Source of the DNA: Nigrospora sphaerica
Taxonomy: Eukaryota > Ascomycota > Sordariomycetes > Amphisphaeriales > Apiosporaceae
Length of the DNA stretch: 64,000 nucleotides
Direction of reading: 5' to 3'
NCBI GenBank assembly: GCA_018287875.1
Contig: JAGVVL010000022.1
Coordinates: forward strand, 4,464,001 to 4,528,000
Position 1 is the stretch's first letter. Every line of letters starts with the position of its first letter. Of the stretch, positions 43,900 to 54,654 are shown in pieces. Below the pieces are notes generated by a model that saw only the letters and a program-made list of their open reading frames with translations, ran no database searches and was not told the origin of the DNA. A program made the position numbers and the translations under genes.

Positions 43900-45220
43900 A
43901 CTTGCCCTTCTTCACCACTGGCTTCGCCAGACAGTTCTTATAGTTCGCTGGAGCTAGCCCGTAGCAGTTCGCACATCGTGGGCGTTCCTAGCACAGCTGT
44001 GGGTGGTTATATCCTGCCGGGAGCCGGGCGCTACAGTTCTCGTATCTATTAGTTCGTGTGCAGACTCGGCTCGGGTGGTATCCTTAGCATCCTGGGTTGT
44101 GTCGACTGGGAGGCGTGCGCTTCTCGATTAGACAGGCGAGCCCGCTCGCTACGAAGAGCCGAAACGGAAGGACTTTCTATAGGAACGAGACAATACATGA
44201 TCTCTTGTTCGTCCCCAGTATCGGTTCCTATCGCGACCAGCGCACGCTTACTGGCTCGACGCCGGTTTACACAATGACTTCATCTTATAAGAGTGCTTCG
44301 GTCTCGAATATCTCGCCGAAGATATTCGGAAGGCGTGTCGGGTAGCCAGGGACCACATAGTTAACCCACGTAACCAGGACCTCGACTGCGTTAACTCGGA
44401 GGCTTCGTGCTAGTTCTTCCTTCCTTTAGAGAAGTATCTCCTTCGTTTCTTTGTTTCTTAGGCAGACGGCGACGCCTATAGCTGTATAGTAGACATCGGG
44501 GACGTCGACTAAAGATAGGTCGAGGGTCTTACACACGGCCTGTTATAGGGCGAAGTTGTATTAGGCATATGCCCAGTTTCGGTGTGCCTCTGGGATCCTC
44601 ATAAGAACTCGGAGATCCTCTCGTTGATTCGCTTACTGGATCCGCTTGTTTGCACCGTCTTAAGGCGGTGGTTTCTGTCCCGCTCGTGCGACGTCGGCCT
44701 AGCTGCACGTGGGGGCCCCGAGAGGTTCCACACGGGTCGGGCCGGTCTCCAGCAGGAGGCGTTCTTTCGGGTGGGGGCAAATTATGTCCCTAGTCTTCCC
44801 CTGTAGAAACACTGTAAAACCTTTCGTGATCTCCGCAGCTAGTTCCTTATCTTCGTCGCGGTATTCTTCGATAATGCTATCTAAGGCGTGAGCAATCTTG
44901 GCAAGCACCGATCGTCGGGTGTTATGTCGTTTATCTATATCACTCAAAATCGGGGATAGTGCGTCCGAAGCCGGATAGTGTCCTTACACTATAGTCGCGG
45001 CTTCTTCCGTCGCCGAAGTTTCTCGAGTGTCGTCGACCTTCCTTCGGTTTCGCAGTGGACCGTTCGTAGGGGCCTTATTCTGCCCCGTTCGCTTCCTCTT
45101 GTGAGTATAAGTGGGGGAAGCTTCTTTAAGGTGGTCGGGAGAGTCGTTTCCCGTCATCACCTCATCGGTGGTGTCCTCACAAGGAGGTGAAGCCATCACG
45201 ATGATGGTCCCAGAGTCCAT
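43900..45220 (-). pseudogene. LINE B copy 1 ORF1 remnant
   Basis: It starts at an ATG read from 45220 (MDSGTIIVMASPPCEDTT), with a polar N-terminus and a basic KRKRTGQNKAP stretch. Next come ARRSVLAKIAHALDSIIEEY-type helix and KELAAEITKGFTVFLQGKT. Zinc knuckles follow toward 43,930-44,080. A Fot element is inserted just downstream. Several stops. The same ORF1 starts at 52,011 in copy 2 and at 59,246 in copy 3. Confidence 0.7.
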
Positions 45221-45256
45221 CTGGCCTCTGGGTTGGCGTTGAGTCGCCGTTGGAGG

Positions 45257-46389
45257 CCCCCTATCCCCCGGGTCTAGTTCTCTGCGCTTTCCATAGAAAG
45301 AGGTGGGGAATAGAAGGTTTGCACCTTAAGCAGCCCGCAAGGGCATATCCCTCTCTAGGACCACCGACATGCGCATCCGTCCTCTCGAGCTATAGCACGA
45401 CCTCCTCGACCTGCAGCCTCCTAGGATAGCACCTACGCTAGCGACACTCCGACAGAGAAGATGCCCTTTGGCACAATCGAAGGCAGTCCGTCTCATCCTT
45501 ATCTCCAGGTCCCTGGGCTGGCCTAATCCAGCTGTTCATCCCCTTCCACGGCAAGTCCTCGAACCGGTTCCATCTTTAGTCGACCCTAGTGCGAGTAGGG
45601 GACGTAGGGGCTACCCTGTTCTTCTGCCGGTCCCGCGGTCGTTATGCTATACTACGGCCCACCGGTGTCCTAGGGTGGCGAGCCCTAGACCGGCTTCCCG
45701 TTGCTCGCCGCCATCTCTGCCGGCGAGCCGACTATGTCTTGCCGTAGGCCTTCGGTAAGGGGTACCACCACGCCGGCATAGTACCCTGTAAGGCCTCGAC
45801 TAACCTGCCCTGATCCACTATATGTTCGTCTCCGGAGCGGTGCGCTGTCACCCCGAAGGGCGACACGGGCGGCCAGCCGTAGCCACTATTGCCTTAACGA
45901 CTCCGTTCCCGTGCTCTTAACAACTTCCATTACTCCGTACGCACGCCCACTTAGGTATTCGTTCGATGCCCTCGCGGCTGTTCACTGCAAGCCGTCTCAG
46001 AGCTCGGCAGGGCCGAGGGTGTCCTGTTGTCGCCTCGAGAACCGAGTCGACGTTGGATGGTTTTTTTACCCAAATCCCTCTATAGAGACGAGGGCCTTCG
46101 CTGCGCGGCTGGTTTGTCGTCGATCCGGCGTCGCGCGGTGTCGATTTTCGAGGCAGCTTGCTGCGTTTGGCGGGGGCGAAAAATTTTCGGTCGTGCGACG
46201 CCCGAAAATCCCGCATCATAGACCGTCTCAGCACAACTCCGGTGCAGCGACACAGCGACGCAGTAATGGCGCCTCGCTGCACTTTCGTGCAGAATGCGTC
46301 TCTACATCGGCTCTCCCTCAGTCAATTGACCTAGGAAGATTTCCAGCCGGCGCCGCGGGGAGGCTGTAGAGTCCGACTTCGCCAGCCAT
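45257..46389 (-). other. 1.13-kb 5' segment unique to LINE B copy 1
   Basis: Upstream of ORF1, copy 1 diverges from copies 2 and 3 exactly after GTTGGAGG. It continues with GC-rich sequence to the ATGGC.. at 46,389, directly against the 12-bp target word. No convincing coding frame is seen on either strand. It could be an alternative 5' UTR/promoter, or foreign RNA joined by template switching during reverse transcription. Confidence 0.5.
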
Positions 46390-46519
46390 GTTAGCCCATC
46401 TTCTTCTTCTTCTTCTTTGTATTTATCGCCGTGTTGGGACAATGTCCCGCCTCCCAGGGGGCATCTGGCGTGCGAGAGTCTATCTACATATCTGGATATC
46501 CCGCATATCGAGCCTAATG

Positions 46520-49500
46520 GCAATCTTTTAGTCTAGCCGTCTCCATCACTCCTCCGTGCGAGTTTGTTCCCGGCGCTGGTTCTGTCTAGGTGGCTATTGC
46601 CTTACATAGAGTGACCTCTACTGCCTGTCGATGGTGGGCATATGTCCTCGTAGTACTTTGTTAAGGAAGTAAAGAGTTGAAACTGCTCTGGGCTGTGTAT
46701 CAGCCTTTACCAGTATGCTTATAAGGTTTCCGGTTCGGGGTCGAACTTTGGCTATCGGGCCCGGTGCCTTCGCGTTTTGCAGCAGTAGACTAGGTGCTCT
46801 AGTGTTCGTAGCAATCGGCACGCGCATCGATCGTACCGCCTGTGTTGTAACTTCTTATAGTACTAGTCGAAGTCTCCGTGCCCTGACCGGAGTGCAAGAA
46901 AGTTATGGAGTGTTCGTCTAGGGAGATCTAGCTCCTTTGGTGTCTTGAGAGTTGCTGTAGTGAATCCAAGTTTTCGGTAGCGTTTGCAGCCCTAGGAGGC
47001 TTCCTCCTACCACTTTGCGAACTGGTCCTTAACGATCGTCTTTCGGAGTCTCTTTACGCCCGCGTAAGTAGCCTGGGAAGGGGCGCTTATGGGCAGCGCT
47101 GCTCCTTCCTTCGCAAGCCTGTCGGCCTCCTCGTTACCTTGGATCCCTTCGTGGCCTGGCACCTATCGAACATGGACGTCGGCAATCGTTGCTAGCTCTT
47201 AGAAGGCGAGGAAGGCCTCTTATAAGCTTTTCGGCGCGTTTCCTGTGAGGCCCCGAATGACCGACGTATTATCTAAGCAGACGTGGATTGTCGCGCCTGG
47301 GTCCACCCGATAAGCTCGACGTAAACCTTGCCACGCTCCGACGGCTTCTCCGTTAAAGACGTTAGCAAGGCCCAGTCGTCCTTTATCTTGGTACAGTTTC
47401 CGTCCGTTTCTATAAATAGCAAAGCCCTAGCCGACAGCCCCGTTAGGTCCTTTCGACCCGTCCGAGAAGACTACGAGGTGGGTATCGGGAAGCTTCGACT
47501 GCCACGCTGCAAAGTCCTTCGCCGCTATCTTTTTATCTTTCGGCGGCTCCTACACCGGTGTGTATCTCCTTGGGAGGTACTGTGGCCGCGGACAACTAGG
47601 CAGGAGTCTGGCTGCTCTCTAGAGTCTGGTCCGTGCTGGCTGTAGAGAGCCGTAGCAGCGGCCTGGTGGGTAGGGCCGTAGTGCCGTTCGCGCTGTTAGC
47701 ATGTGGTCCTTGTCCACCGACTGGAGCCGCTGTCCGAAGTGATAGAACGCCGCTTCTAATGCGATTCGTGCCGTTAGGACCCCTGCGTCCCTGTATAGCG
47801 TGGCTGTCGGCGTTGTCCTCTATACAGGTAGAACAGCCTGTATCGCTTCTCTTAAGACCCGGTCTATCTTATCCATGTGTGCTTCTTGCCGGGTTGCCAC
47901 TTCCGTACTGCGTTCTTTACTAACGATCTTTCGGGTCTTCGTGCGCCCCCCGTACCATGCCTCGGCCCCGTAGGTGAGAATAGGAAGAACGCAGGTAAAG
48001 ATGGCTTTCCGGAGGGCTCTTAGCGGAGGGCCTCGCTGGGTGTTGGCTAAGCTCCGGAGGTGTCGTACGACGTTCCGCGCTTATGCCGCTTTCCTCTTCA
48101 CGTGCTCCGTGAACCGAAGCTTCGGGTCGAACCAGACGCCGAGCCATCGTACGGGCTTCTCTAAGGCGTGCACCGTGAGGCCGTGGTCTCTTGCTGAGAC
48201 GCTCGGAAGTCCCTCCGGGTTCTTTCCGCATGTAAAGTGGAGCAGATCGCTCTTCTCCGGGTCGATCGTGACCTTATTTTCTCGGCCCCAGTTTAGGACG
48301 TCGTTTAGGTCGTTCGATAGCTATCGTGCGTTCTCCTGGAGGGACTTGCTTTCTCGGTAAAAGCATATATCATCCGCGTATCCGAATCGGTGTCTTGTGT
48401 CCTCGAGTAGGATGTCTGCGATATATAGGAGGAAGAGGATGGGGGAGGCGGGGGAACCTTGTGGCAGACCGCATTAGATCGTCTGTGGTGCTGTTATAAC
48501 ATCCTCGAGTCGAATCCGCACTTGTCTTTCTTCCATAAAGGAGCCCACGAACTTCACTAGCGGTGTAGCCCAGCCCTGTTGTCTCATACGGAGCATAAGC
48601 CGCTTCTTAAGCGTTGCGTCGAATACGCCTTTTATATCCAAGGTGAGAATCGAGGCTGTACGCCTAGTCTTTAGGGAGTGTTCAATCTCGTGTATTAAGC
48701 AGGCAAGGAGGTCCGAAGCTGCTCGTGTTAGTAAGGCGCCCGCTTGTTGTAGGCTGACTACCTTATATAGGAGTGCTGTGTTGGCGATCCGCCTCGCGAC
48801 GAGCCTTTCGAGGCCTTTCCTAAGACAGGAGAGGAGGGCGATCGGTCGCCAGGAGCGAGGGTTTAAGAGGTCTTTCTTATTCGGTTTCCGTAACATCACG
48901 ACCTCGGCTGTTCGGAATAGGCGTAGGTGGTGGCTAATCCGTAAGCAGGCCTGGAAGAGGGATCGTATCGGCTCTTAGACGGTATGCCAGCACGCTTTAA
49001 GTAGCCTTACCGAGATACCATCGACTCCTGGTGAGGTGCTTTTCACCGCAATCGTGGCGGCTGTTAGCTCCTCTCTGGAGATGTAGGTGTCCTAGGGAAG
49101 GGCGCGCCGCGGTATTGTCGGGATCTCAAGAGGGTCGCCCTCGAGGTCTTCGGCGTCCGTGAACCGCTCTAGGAGGGCCTTATGGAGGGCGTGTGCCTTC
49201 TCTTCAGTGTCTTCAATCGTCTTGTCCCCAATAACGAGCGGGGGCGATGGAATGGCCGGCTGTAGCTTATGCCATTGAACCACCTTATATAGGTCTTCGT
49301 CTAACTGGATCGAGTCGATTCGCTGCCGCCAGTATCTCCGCTTCTCTTGTCTCACTACCGCGAGGAAATGTTTTCGCTTTTCGAGGTGTCTCCAATCCCC
49401 TTAGCAATGTCTTCTTGCTCGCTGGAATACATCCCGGGCCTCCCGACAGGTGTCGGTCCACTATAGTGCGTCACGGCCGTTTTTAATAGGTTGTTTCCCG

Positions 49501-50387
49501 ACCGTTTCTAGCGCTTTTCGTAAAAGGCTCAGGATCTCCGTCGCCTGCAGGTCCAGCTGGTCTGTTATAGGTGTCGGAGGGAGTGGCGTGCAGCTTTGCA
49601 GACCTAGTTCGATAATACCGGCGAAGGTTTTCAGCTTATTTTCCGGTATAGAGTATCGATACTGCATCCTAAATATGCGACCGTTCCTTAAAATGGAGAG
49701 TCGGATCGTTTCGTAGTCTGCCCCTGTTTAGAGTTTGGAGTCTACCACCGCTATAGCGAAAGGGATATTCGAGAATGTTAGATCGATAGTATGCCCCGCC
49801 ACGTTTATCGGGACTCCTATCTCTCCTACATAGCTGAGTCCATTCGCGACGGCCCAGTCGTGGATCTCGAGCCCCGTGTTCCGGGTTTATCGGATATCTG
49901 GGTCCCAGGCGTTATACCATGCATTAAAGTCCCCCGCGACCACACAATTGGGTGGTGGTTATAAGGCTAAGAGGAGTCGTGTCGCCTAGCTTAGTGGCTC
50001 GTCTAGGGGTCTGTATACGTTAATAAAAGTGAAGTGGTCGATCTCGAGCTATAGGAGATCTCTGGTCTTCTATGGCCTCTTTAACCTTGTCTTCAGCCTG
50101 CTGTCTTTCCGGACATAAGTCATGACCCGGGGCTGGGTGGAAGTGCTGTCCCAGTGGTCGACCGGGACGTAAGCACTATAGCCTAGGTGCGAGTTAAATC
50201 TGTTCCTGCCGTCGTTCATAACGGATAGCTCCTACACGAGAATCACGTCTATGTGGTCCTCCCAGCATTGCTGTAGTAAGGCCGTGTGGGCTGGTGACGA
50301 TTTACCCACGTTGGCCTGCGCCACCTGTAGGACTTGTCGTCCTAACCTGGTGCGTGTCGAGTGCGTCCAATCGCTTACCCTATTCAT
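46520..50387 (-). pseudogene. LINE B copy 2 ORF2: endonuclease, RT, RNase H
   Basis: It begins MNRVSDWTHSTRTR at 50387. The endonuclease has LQVAQANVGKSSPAHTALLQ, DVILVQELS and CVVAGDFNAWYNAWDP. The RT (about 48,350-49,000) has PNKKDLLNPRSWRPIALLSC, ILTLDIKGVFDATLKKRL, GLPQGSPASPILFLLYIADI and FGYADDICFY (catalytic YADD). A stop falls between the finger and palm regions at the TAA near 48,474. RNase H (about 47,100-47,500) has DGSKGPNGAVG, GEAVGAW, HVCLDNTSVIRGL and VPGHEGIQGNEEADRLAKEG. Several TAG codons interrupt the later part. Confidence 0.82.
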
Positions 50388-50569
50388 AGTCCACACTAGC
50401 CATACTATCGAGCACGCGGTAGTTAATGCGTGGGATATTCCGTTAGCTGCGCTTCGTCTTGTTCTCTTAGGTGAACTGAGGTCGTCTTCTTAGGGCTTCC
50501 GGGGGTGTGTAAGTCGGGTCCTCCATAGCCATATCGACGGTGTTCCTGTCGACATTAGGCGTGTCTAAT

Positions 50570-52011
50570 CTTGGGCTAGATTCCTCTTATGTGTTGTCTC
50601 CCTGGCTTGTTCCTTAGGGTTGGGCTGTCTTATAAAGAAGGCTGCCCGTCTGGCGGATCTTAGCGAGCTCATTTCGTGTAGGGCGTACTAACTTGCCCTT
50701 CTTCACCACTGGCTTCGCCGGACAGTTCTTATAGTTCGCTGGAGCTGGCCCGTAGCAGTTCGCACATCGTGGGCGTTCCTAGCACGGCTGTGGGTGGTTA
50801 TGTCCTGCCGGGAGCCAGGCGCTGCAGTTCTCGCATCTATCAGTTCGTGTGCAGACTCGGCTCGGGTGGTATCCTTAGCATCCTAGGTTGTGTCGACTAG
50901 GAGGCGTACGCTTCTCGATTAGACAGGCGAGCCCGCTCGCTGCGAAGAGCCGAAACGGAAGGACTTTCTGTAAGAACGAGACAATGCATAATCTCTTGTT
51001 CGTCCCCGGTATCGGTTCCTATCGCGACCAGCGCACGCTTACTAGCTCGACGCCGGTTTACGTAATGACTTCATCTCGTAAGAGTGCTTCGGTCTCGAAT
51101 ATCTCGCCGAAGATGTTCGGAAGGCGTGTCGGGCAGCCAGGGACCACATAGTTAACCCACGTGACCGGGACCTCGACTGCGTTAACTCGGAGGCTTCGTG
51201 CTAGTTCTTCCTTCCTTCGGAGAAGTATCTCCTTCGTTTCTTTGTTTCTTAGGCAGACGGCGACGCCCGTAGCTATATAGTAGATATCGGGGACGTCGAC
51301 TAGAGATAGGTCGAGGGTTTTACACACGGCCTATCGTAGGGCGAAGTTGTATTGGGCATATACCCAGTTTCGGTGTGCCTCTGGGATCCTCACGAGAACT
51401 CGGAGATCCTCTCGTTGATTCGCTTGCTGGATCCGCTTGTTTGCACTGTCTTAAGGCGGTGGTTTCTGTCCCGCTCGTGCGACGTCGGCCCAGCTGCGCG
51501 TGGGGGCCCCGAGAGGTTCCACACAGGTCGGGCCGGTCTCCAGCAGGAGGCGTTCTTTCGGGTGGGGGCAAATTGTGTCCCCGGTCTTCCCCTGTAGAAA
51601 CGCTGTAAAACCTTTCGTGATCTCCGCAGCTAGTTCCTTGTCTTCGTCGCGGTATTCTTCGATAATGCTATCCAAGGCATGAGCAATCTTAGCAAGCACC
51701 GATTGTCGGATGTTATATCGTTTGTCCATATCACTCAAAATCGGGGATAGTGCGTCCGAAGCCGGATGGTGTCCTTGCACCATAGTCGCGGCTTCTTCCG
51801 TCGCCGAAGTTTCTCGAGTATCGTCGACCTTCCTTCGGTTTCGCAGTGGACCGTTCGCAGGGGCCTCATTCTGCCCCGTTCGCTTCCTCTTGTGAGTATA
51901 AGTGGGGGAAGCTTCTTTAAGGTGGTCGGGAGAGTCGTTTCCCGTCATCACCTCATCGGTGGTGTCCTCACAAGGAGGTGAAGCCATCACGATGATGGTC
52001 CCAGAGTCCAT
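50570..52011 (-). pseudogene. LINE B copy 2 ORF1 (gag-like)
   Basis: The start is ATG at 52011; the first 186 codons are open (stop at 51451). The N-terminal half is polar and basic with a predicted helix SVLAKIAHALDSIIEEYRDE. A second block (51,058-51,327) has IATGVAVCLRNKETKEILLR and LARSLRVNAVEVPVTWVNYV, an ORF1 RNA-binding core. Zinc knuckles DRCENCSAWLPAGHNHPQPC and CANCYGPAPANYKNC lie near 50,720-50,850. Frames are broken by TAA/TAG codons. Confidence 0.75.
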
Positions 52012-52126
52012 CTGGCCTCTGGGTTGGCGTTGAGTCGCCGTTGGAGGGTTGTTAAGGATTTGGCAGTAAATAGCGGGCTGGCACTAACAGCGGATGCCAG
52101 AAAAGAATAAATAAGAAGGAAGGTGC

Positions 52127-52306
52127 GTTAGCCCATCTATGGGTAAGATAGATGCTTAGATTGATCACTGAGGTTACTCCCATCTATGGGTAAGATAGAT
52201 GCTTAGATTGATCACTGATGTTAGCCCATCTATGGGTAAGATAGATGCTTAGATTGATCGCTTAGCCCATCTATGGGTAAGATAGATGCTTAGATTGATC
52301 ACTGAG
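52127..52306 (+). repeat. Minisatellite of four 40-47 bp units in LTR family 2
   Basis: Units start at 52127, 52173, 52220 and 52260 and share CCCATCTATGGGTAAGATAG plus ATGCTTAGATTGATC. Each contains the inverted pair CATCTAT / ATAGATG around a 7-nt loop. The complete LTR at 56,266 has only one such unit. The two LINE copies are inserted at GTTAGCCCATCT, the start of the first unit. Confidence 0.88.
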
Positions 52307-52592
52307 GTAATGACTGTCTATGTAGGAAATCCTCCTGACTTATATACTAAGTCATTCCCTCACTGATACCTTGGATCACCTTGTCCTCCTCAAGGCTCAT
52401 TGGTGAGCCTACCGGGGATCACTGGTGATCCCTCCTTGGATCACTGTTGAGCCGTGATCCATCCCTGGTGATCCACCTAGTACGTTGTCCTGGCCTGAGG
52501 CTGAGTGTGGGGTGACGTGGGGTACTCGTGGCTTGTTCCCTTGTGGCTGGTGAAGAGGGGTGGTTGGTCCGTGCGTTGTCCCGTAGCGCTGG
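52127..52592 (+). repeat. LTR family 2, middle part
   Basis: This is the continuation of the LTR begun at 37,554. It is rich in GATCAC/GATCC words and ends at TAGCGCTGG, the 9-bp target of the MULE insertion. The last 54 bp of the LTR follow the MULE at 55,626-55,679. Confidence 0.8.
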
Positions 52593-52695
52593 GGCTCCCA
52601 ATAGGCGCACGGGTACCCGTGCGGATAAAATCGCACGGGACCCGTGCGGATTCTGTTTATAGCTTAGCGTGCCTTGGTTCCGGCCGACATCGCAC
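52593..52695 (+). repeat. MULE left TIR, 103 bp
   Basis: This is a perfect inverted match to 55514-55616. It contains the palindrome CGCACGGGTACCCGTGCG (18 nt) and, 12 bp on, the near-palindrome CGCACGGGACCCGTGCG, which can form hairpins or serve as a double transposase site. Confidence 0.95.
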
Positions 52696-52775
52696 ACTTT
52701 ACGCGCTATAGAACGCGCTGAGACGCGCTCGCGTGTTACTTTTGTCACCATCACCATCCTAAGACTTGTCTTGCA

Positions 52776-54654
52776 ATGGCAGCTATTACCAATATCCACC
52801 AAAAATTCCCCGACGACTGTCTTCCTCCAGAAAGCACCTACGAGTCCCGAGATGCCTTAGTCACAGCTATCAACAAGTGGGCATACACTAGAGGTTACGC
52901 CTTCGTTACAAAAAGGTCAACAAAGGAGAAGACTGGCAGGCTCTCGGTCGTGTACGCATGTGATCGGTCATGCCGCGAATACGCCTCCGGAAAGGCCCGC
53001 CAGCGAAAAACATCTACGCGCAGTAACAACTGTCCGTTCTCGGTGCTAGCAAAAGAATCACGAGGCGGGGATACATGGACATTGCGACACCGGCCCGATC
53101 CGCAGTTTGCCCAGCACAACCACGAGCCGAGTCTACACCCATCCGCCCATCCTAGGCATCGCGCACTTGATACCGAAACGAAGACCCGCCTCTCCAGCCT
53201 TTCGAATGCTGGCGTCCCACCTAAGGAGATTCGAACGTACATACGCCAGAACACGGGTTCCATTGCAACGCAGCAAGATATCTACAACCGTATCGCGGAC
53301 AGCAGGCGCGAGATATGCGAAGGGCAGAGCACGATCAATGCCCTAGCTAACCAGCTTAACCGTGAAGGGTTCTGGAGCCGTTTACAGCTCGATTCGGAGA
53401 ACCGCGTTAAGGCTTTACTTTTCGCGCATCCAAAGTCGCTGAACTATCTTCAGGCTTATCCGGATGTTTTGATTCTCGACTGTACCTACAAAACGAACAA
53501 GTACGGAATGCCGCTCCTAGATATAATCGGGGTAGACGCTTCTTAACGGTCCTTCTACATCGCATTCGCATTTCTTAGTGGAGAGAGCAAGGAGATTTCA
53601 TTTGGGCTTTAGAGCGTCTACGGTCACTCTACGAAATCAGCAAATCCCGCCCACCTTCAGTTATTCTTACCGATCGATGTCTTGCTTGCATTAACGCGAT
53701 TAAAGTATGCTTTCCCTCTGCTACTTCATTGCTATGCCTTTAGCATGCGAACAAAGCCGTCCTTCGTTACTGTCAGCTATCATTTGCTACCTAGCCACAA
53801 CTCCGAGACTCCGAAGCCGACAGATCTGCAAGCCTTAAAGAGTGGAACAACTTTTACCAGCATTGGCACCAAATTATTCGCTCTCCTACCGAGGAAATAT
53901 TTAACACCCGTGTGTCTATATTTGAACAGCGCTATATTACGACACATATTCGGGACGTGGCCTACGTTAAGGAGACATGGCTCGACTTATATAAGGAAAA
54001 GCTTGTGAAGGCCTGGGTTGACAGCTACCCTCATTTCGGCAATGTTGTCACTTCGCGCGTCGAAGGCATTCATGCTCTTCTTAAAAGCCATTTAAAAAAA
54101 TTAACACTTGATTTATTTGAGGCTTAGAGGGCTATCAAGCACGCGTTGATAAACCAACTTGGAGAACTAAGGTCCAACCAGGCAAAGCAGCAGATTCGGT
54201 CCCCGATTGAACTGTCCGGTCCACTCTATGGTGTGGTACGGGGCTGGGTATCACAAGAGGCTCTTCGAAAGGTTGAAGAGCAGCGGAAGCTCCTCCCGAT
54301 AAGCGGTCCGCTACCATGCTGCACAGGCGCATTCTCTCGGTCGCAAGGCCTGCCATGCGTTCACACACTTAAGGCTTTGTTATCCGAAGGTAAAGCTCTC
54401 TATCTCGGGGACTTCCATTCTCATTGGCACCTAGTCCGAAGTGGTGCCAAACCTTTCCTTTAAGAGCCTCGCCAGCGTATCGACTTAACAGCTGCCAAGT
54501 CCTCTTTACCACGGTCAAGCAATCGACAGGAGCCCAGCGGCTTTGAGGCCGTTGAAACCGCAACTAAACGAAATGGTCCAGCAATATGTACCAGATGCAA
54601 CCGTCTAGGCCATTCGAGGGTGTCTCAATTATACCCCTAAGGCACGCGGAGCTA
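52776..54654 (+). pseudogene. MULE transposase, inactivated
   Basis: From ATG 52776 the N-terminal FAR1/WRKY-GCM1-type zinc domain is visible: WAYTRGYAFVTKRSTKEK, VYACDRSCREY, NNCPFSVLAK and HNHEPS (C-x-C..H-x-H). The MULE catalytic core has LILDCTYKTNKYGMPLLDII (first Asp), SVILTDRCLACINAI (second Asp) and VTSRVEGIHALLKSHL (Glu). The SWIM-like zinc finger is CTGAFSRSQGLPCVHTLK, and CTRCNRLGH is a C-terminal knuckle. The frame has TAA at 53544-53546, one base missing near 53,590, and further TAG codons, for example at CL*HANK where Trp is expected. Confidence 0.85.

Larger units (their letters stand above)
37746..46389 (-). mobile_element. LINE family B copy 1 (RNase H-containing), with a Fot element inside
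   Basis: It lies on the minus strand and runs from a (GAA)n tail at 37,746-37,764 to a 5' end at 46,389. The 12-bp word GTTAGCCCATCT precedes it (37734-37745) and follows it (46390-46401). It is nearly collinear with copy 2 at 46,402-52,126. The interior carries ORF1 (from 45,220), ORF2 (from about 41,734) with endonuclease, RT and RNase H, and many TAG/TAA codons. A Fot/pogo element is inserted at 42,028. Upstream of ORF1 this copy has 1.13 kb not found in copies 2 and 3. Confidence 0.85.
46402..52126 (-). mobile_element. LINE family B copy 2 (RNase H-containing)
   Basis: This copy is 5.7 kb on the minus strand, with a (GAA)n tail at 46,402-46,415. Its 5' end at about 52,126 is shared with copy 3 (an 80-bp 5' UTR with GCCAGCCCGCTATTTACTGC). 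It is bounded by the 12-bp word GTTAGCCCATCT on both sides (46390-46401 and 52127-52138). Compared with copy 1 it has fewer A/T changes but still has stops in all ORFs. The RNase H domain and endonuclease-RT order place it in the I/Tad group of LINEs, distinct from the element at 1,000-12,900, which lacks RNase H. Confidence 0.88.

Noticed and set aside
45257..46389. Host gene in the 5' segment of LINE copy 1
   Set aside because: The longest frames (96-152 aa) overlap each other on both strands and have no ATG context, motif or splice pattern.
52127..52306. CRISPR-like array because of repeats with a hairpin
   Set aside because: The units are contiguous without unique spacers and lie in a fungal LTR; it is a minisatellite.
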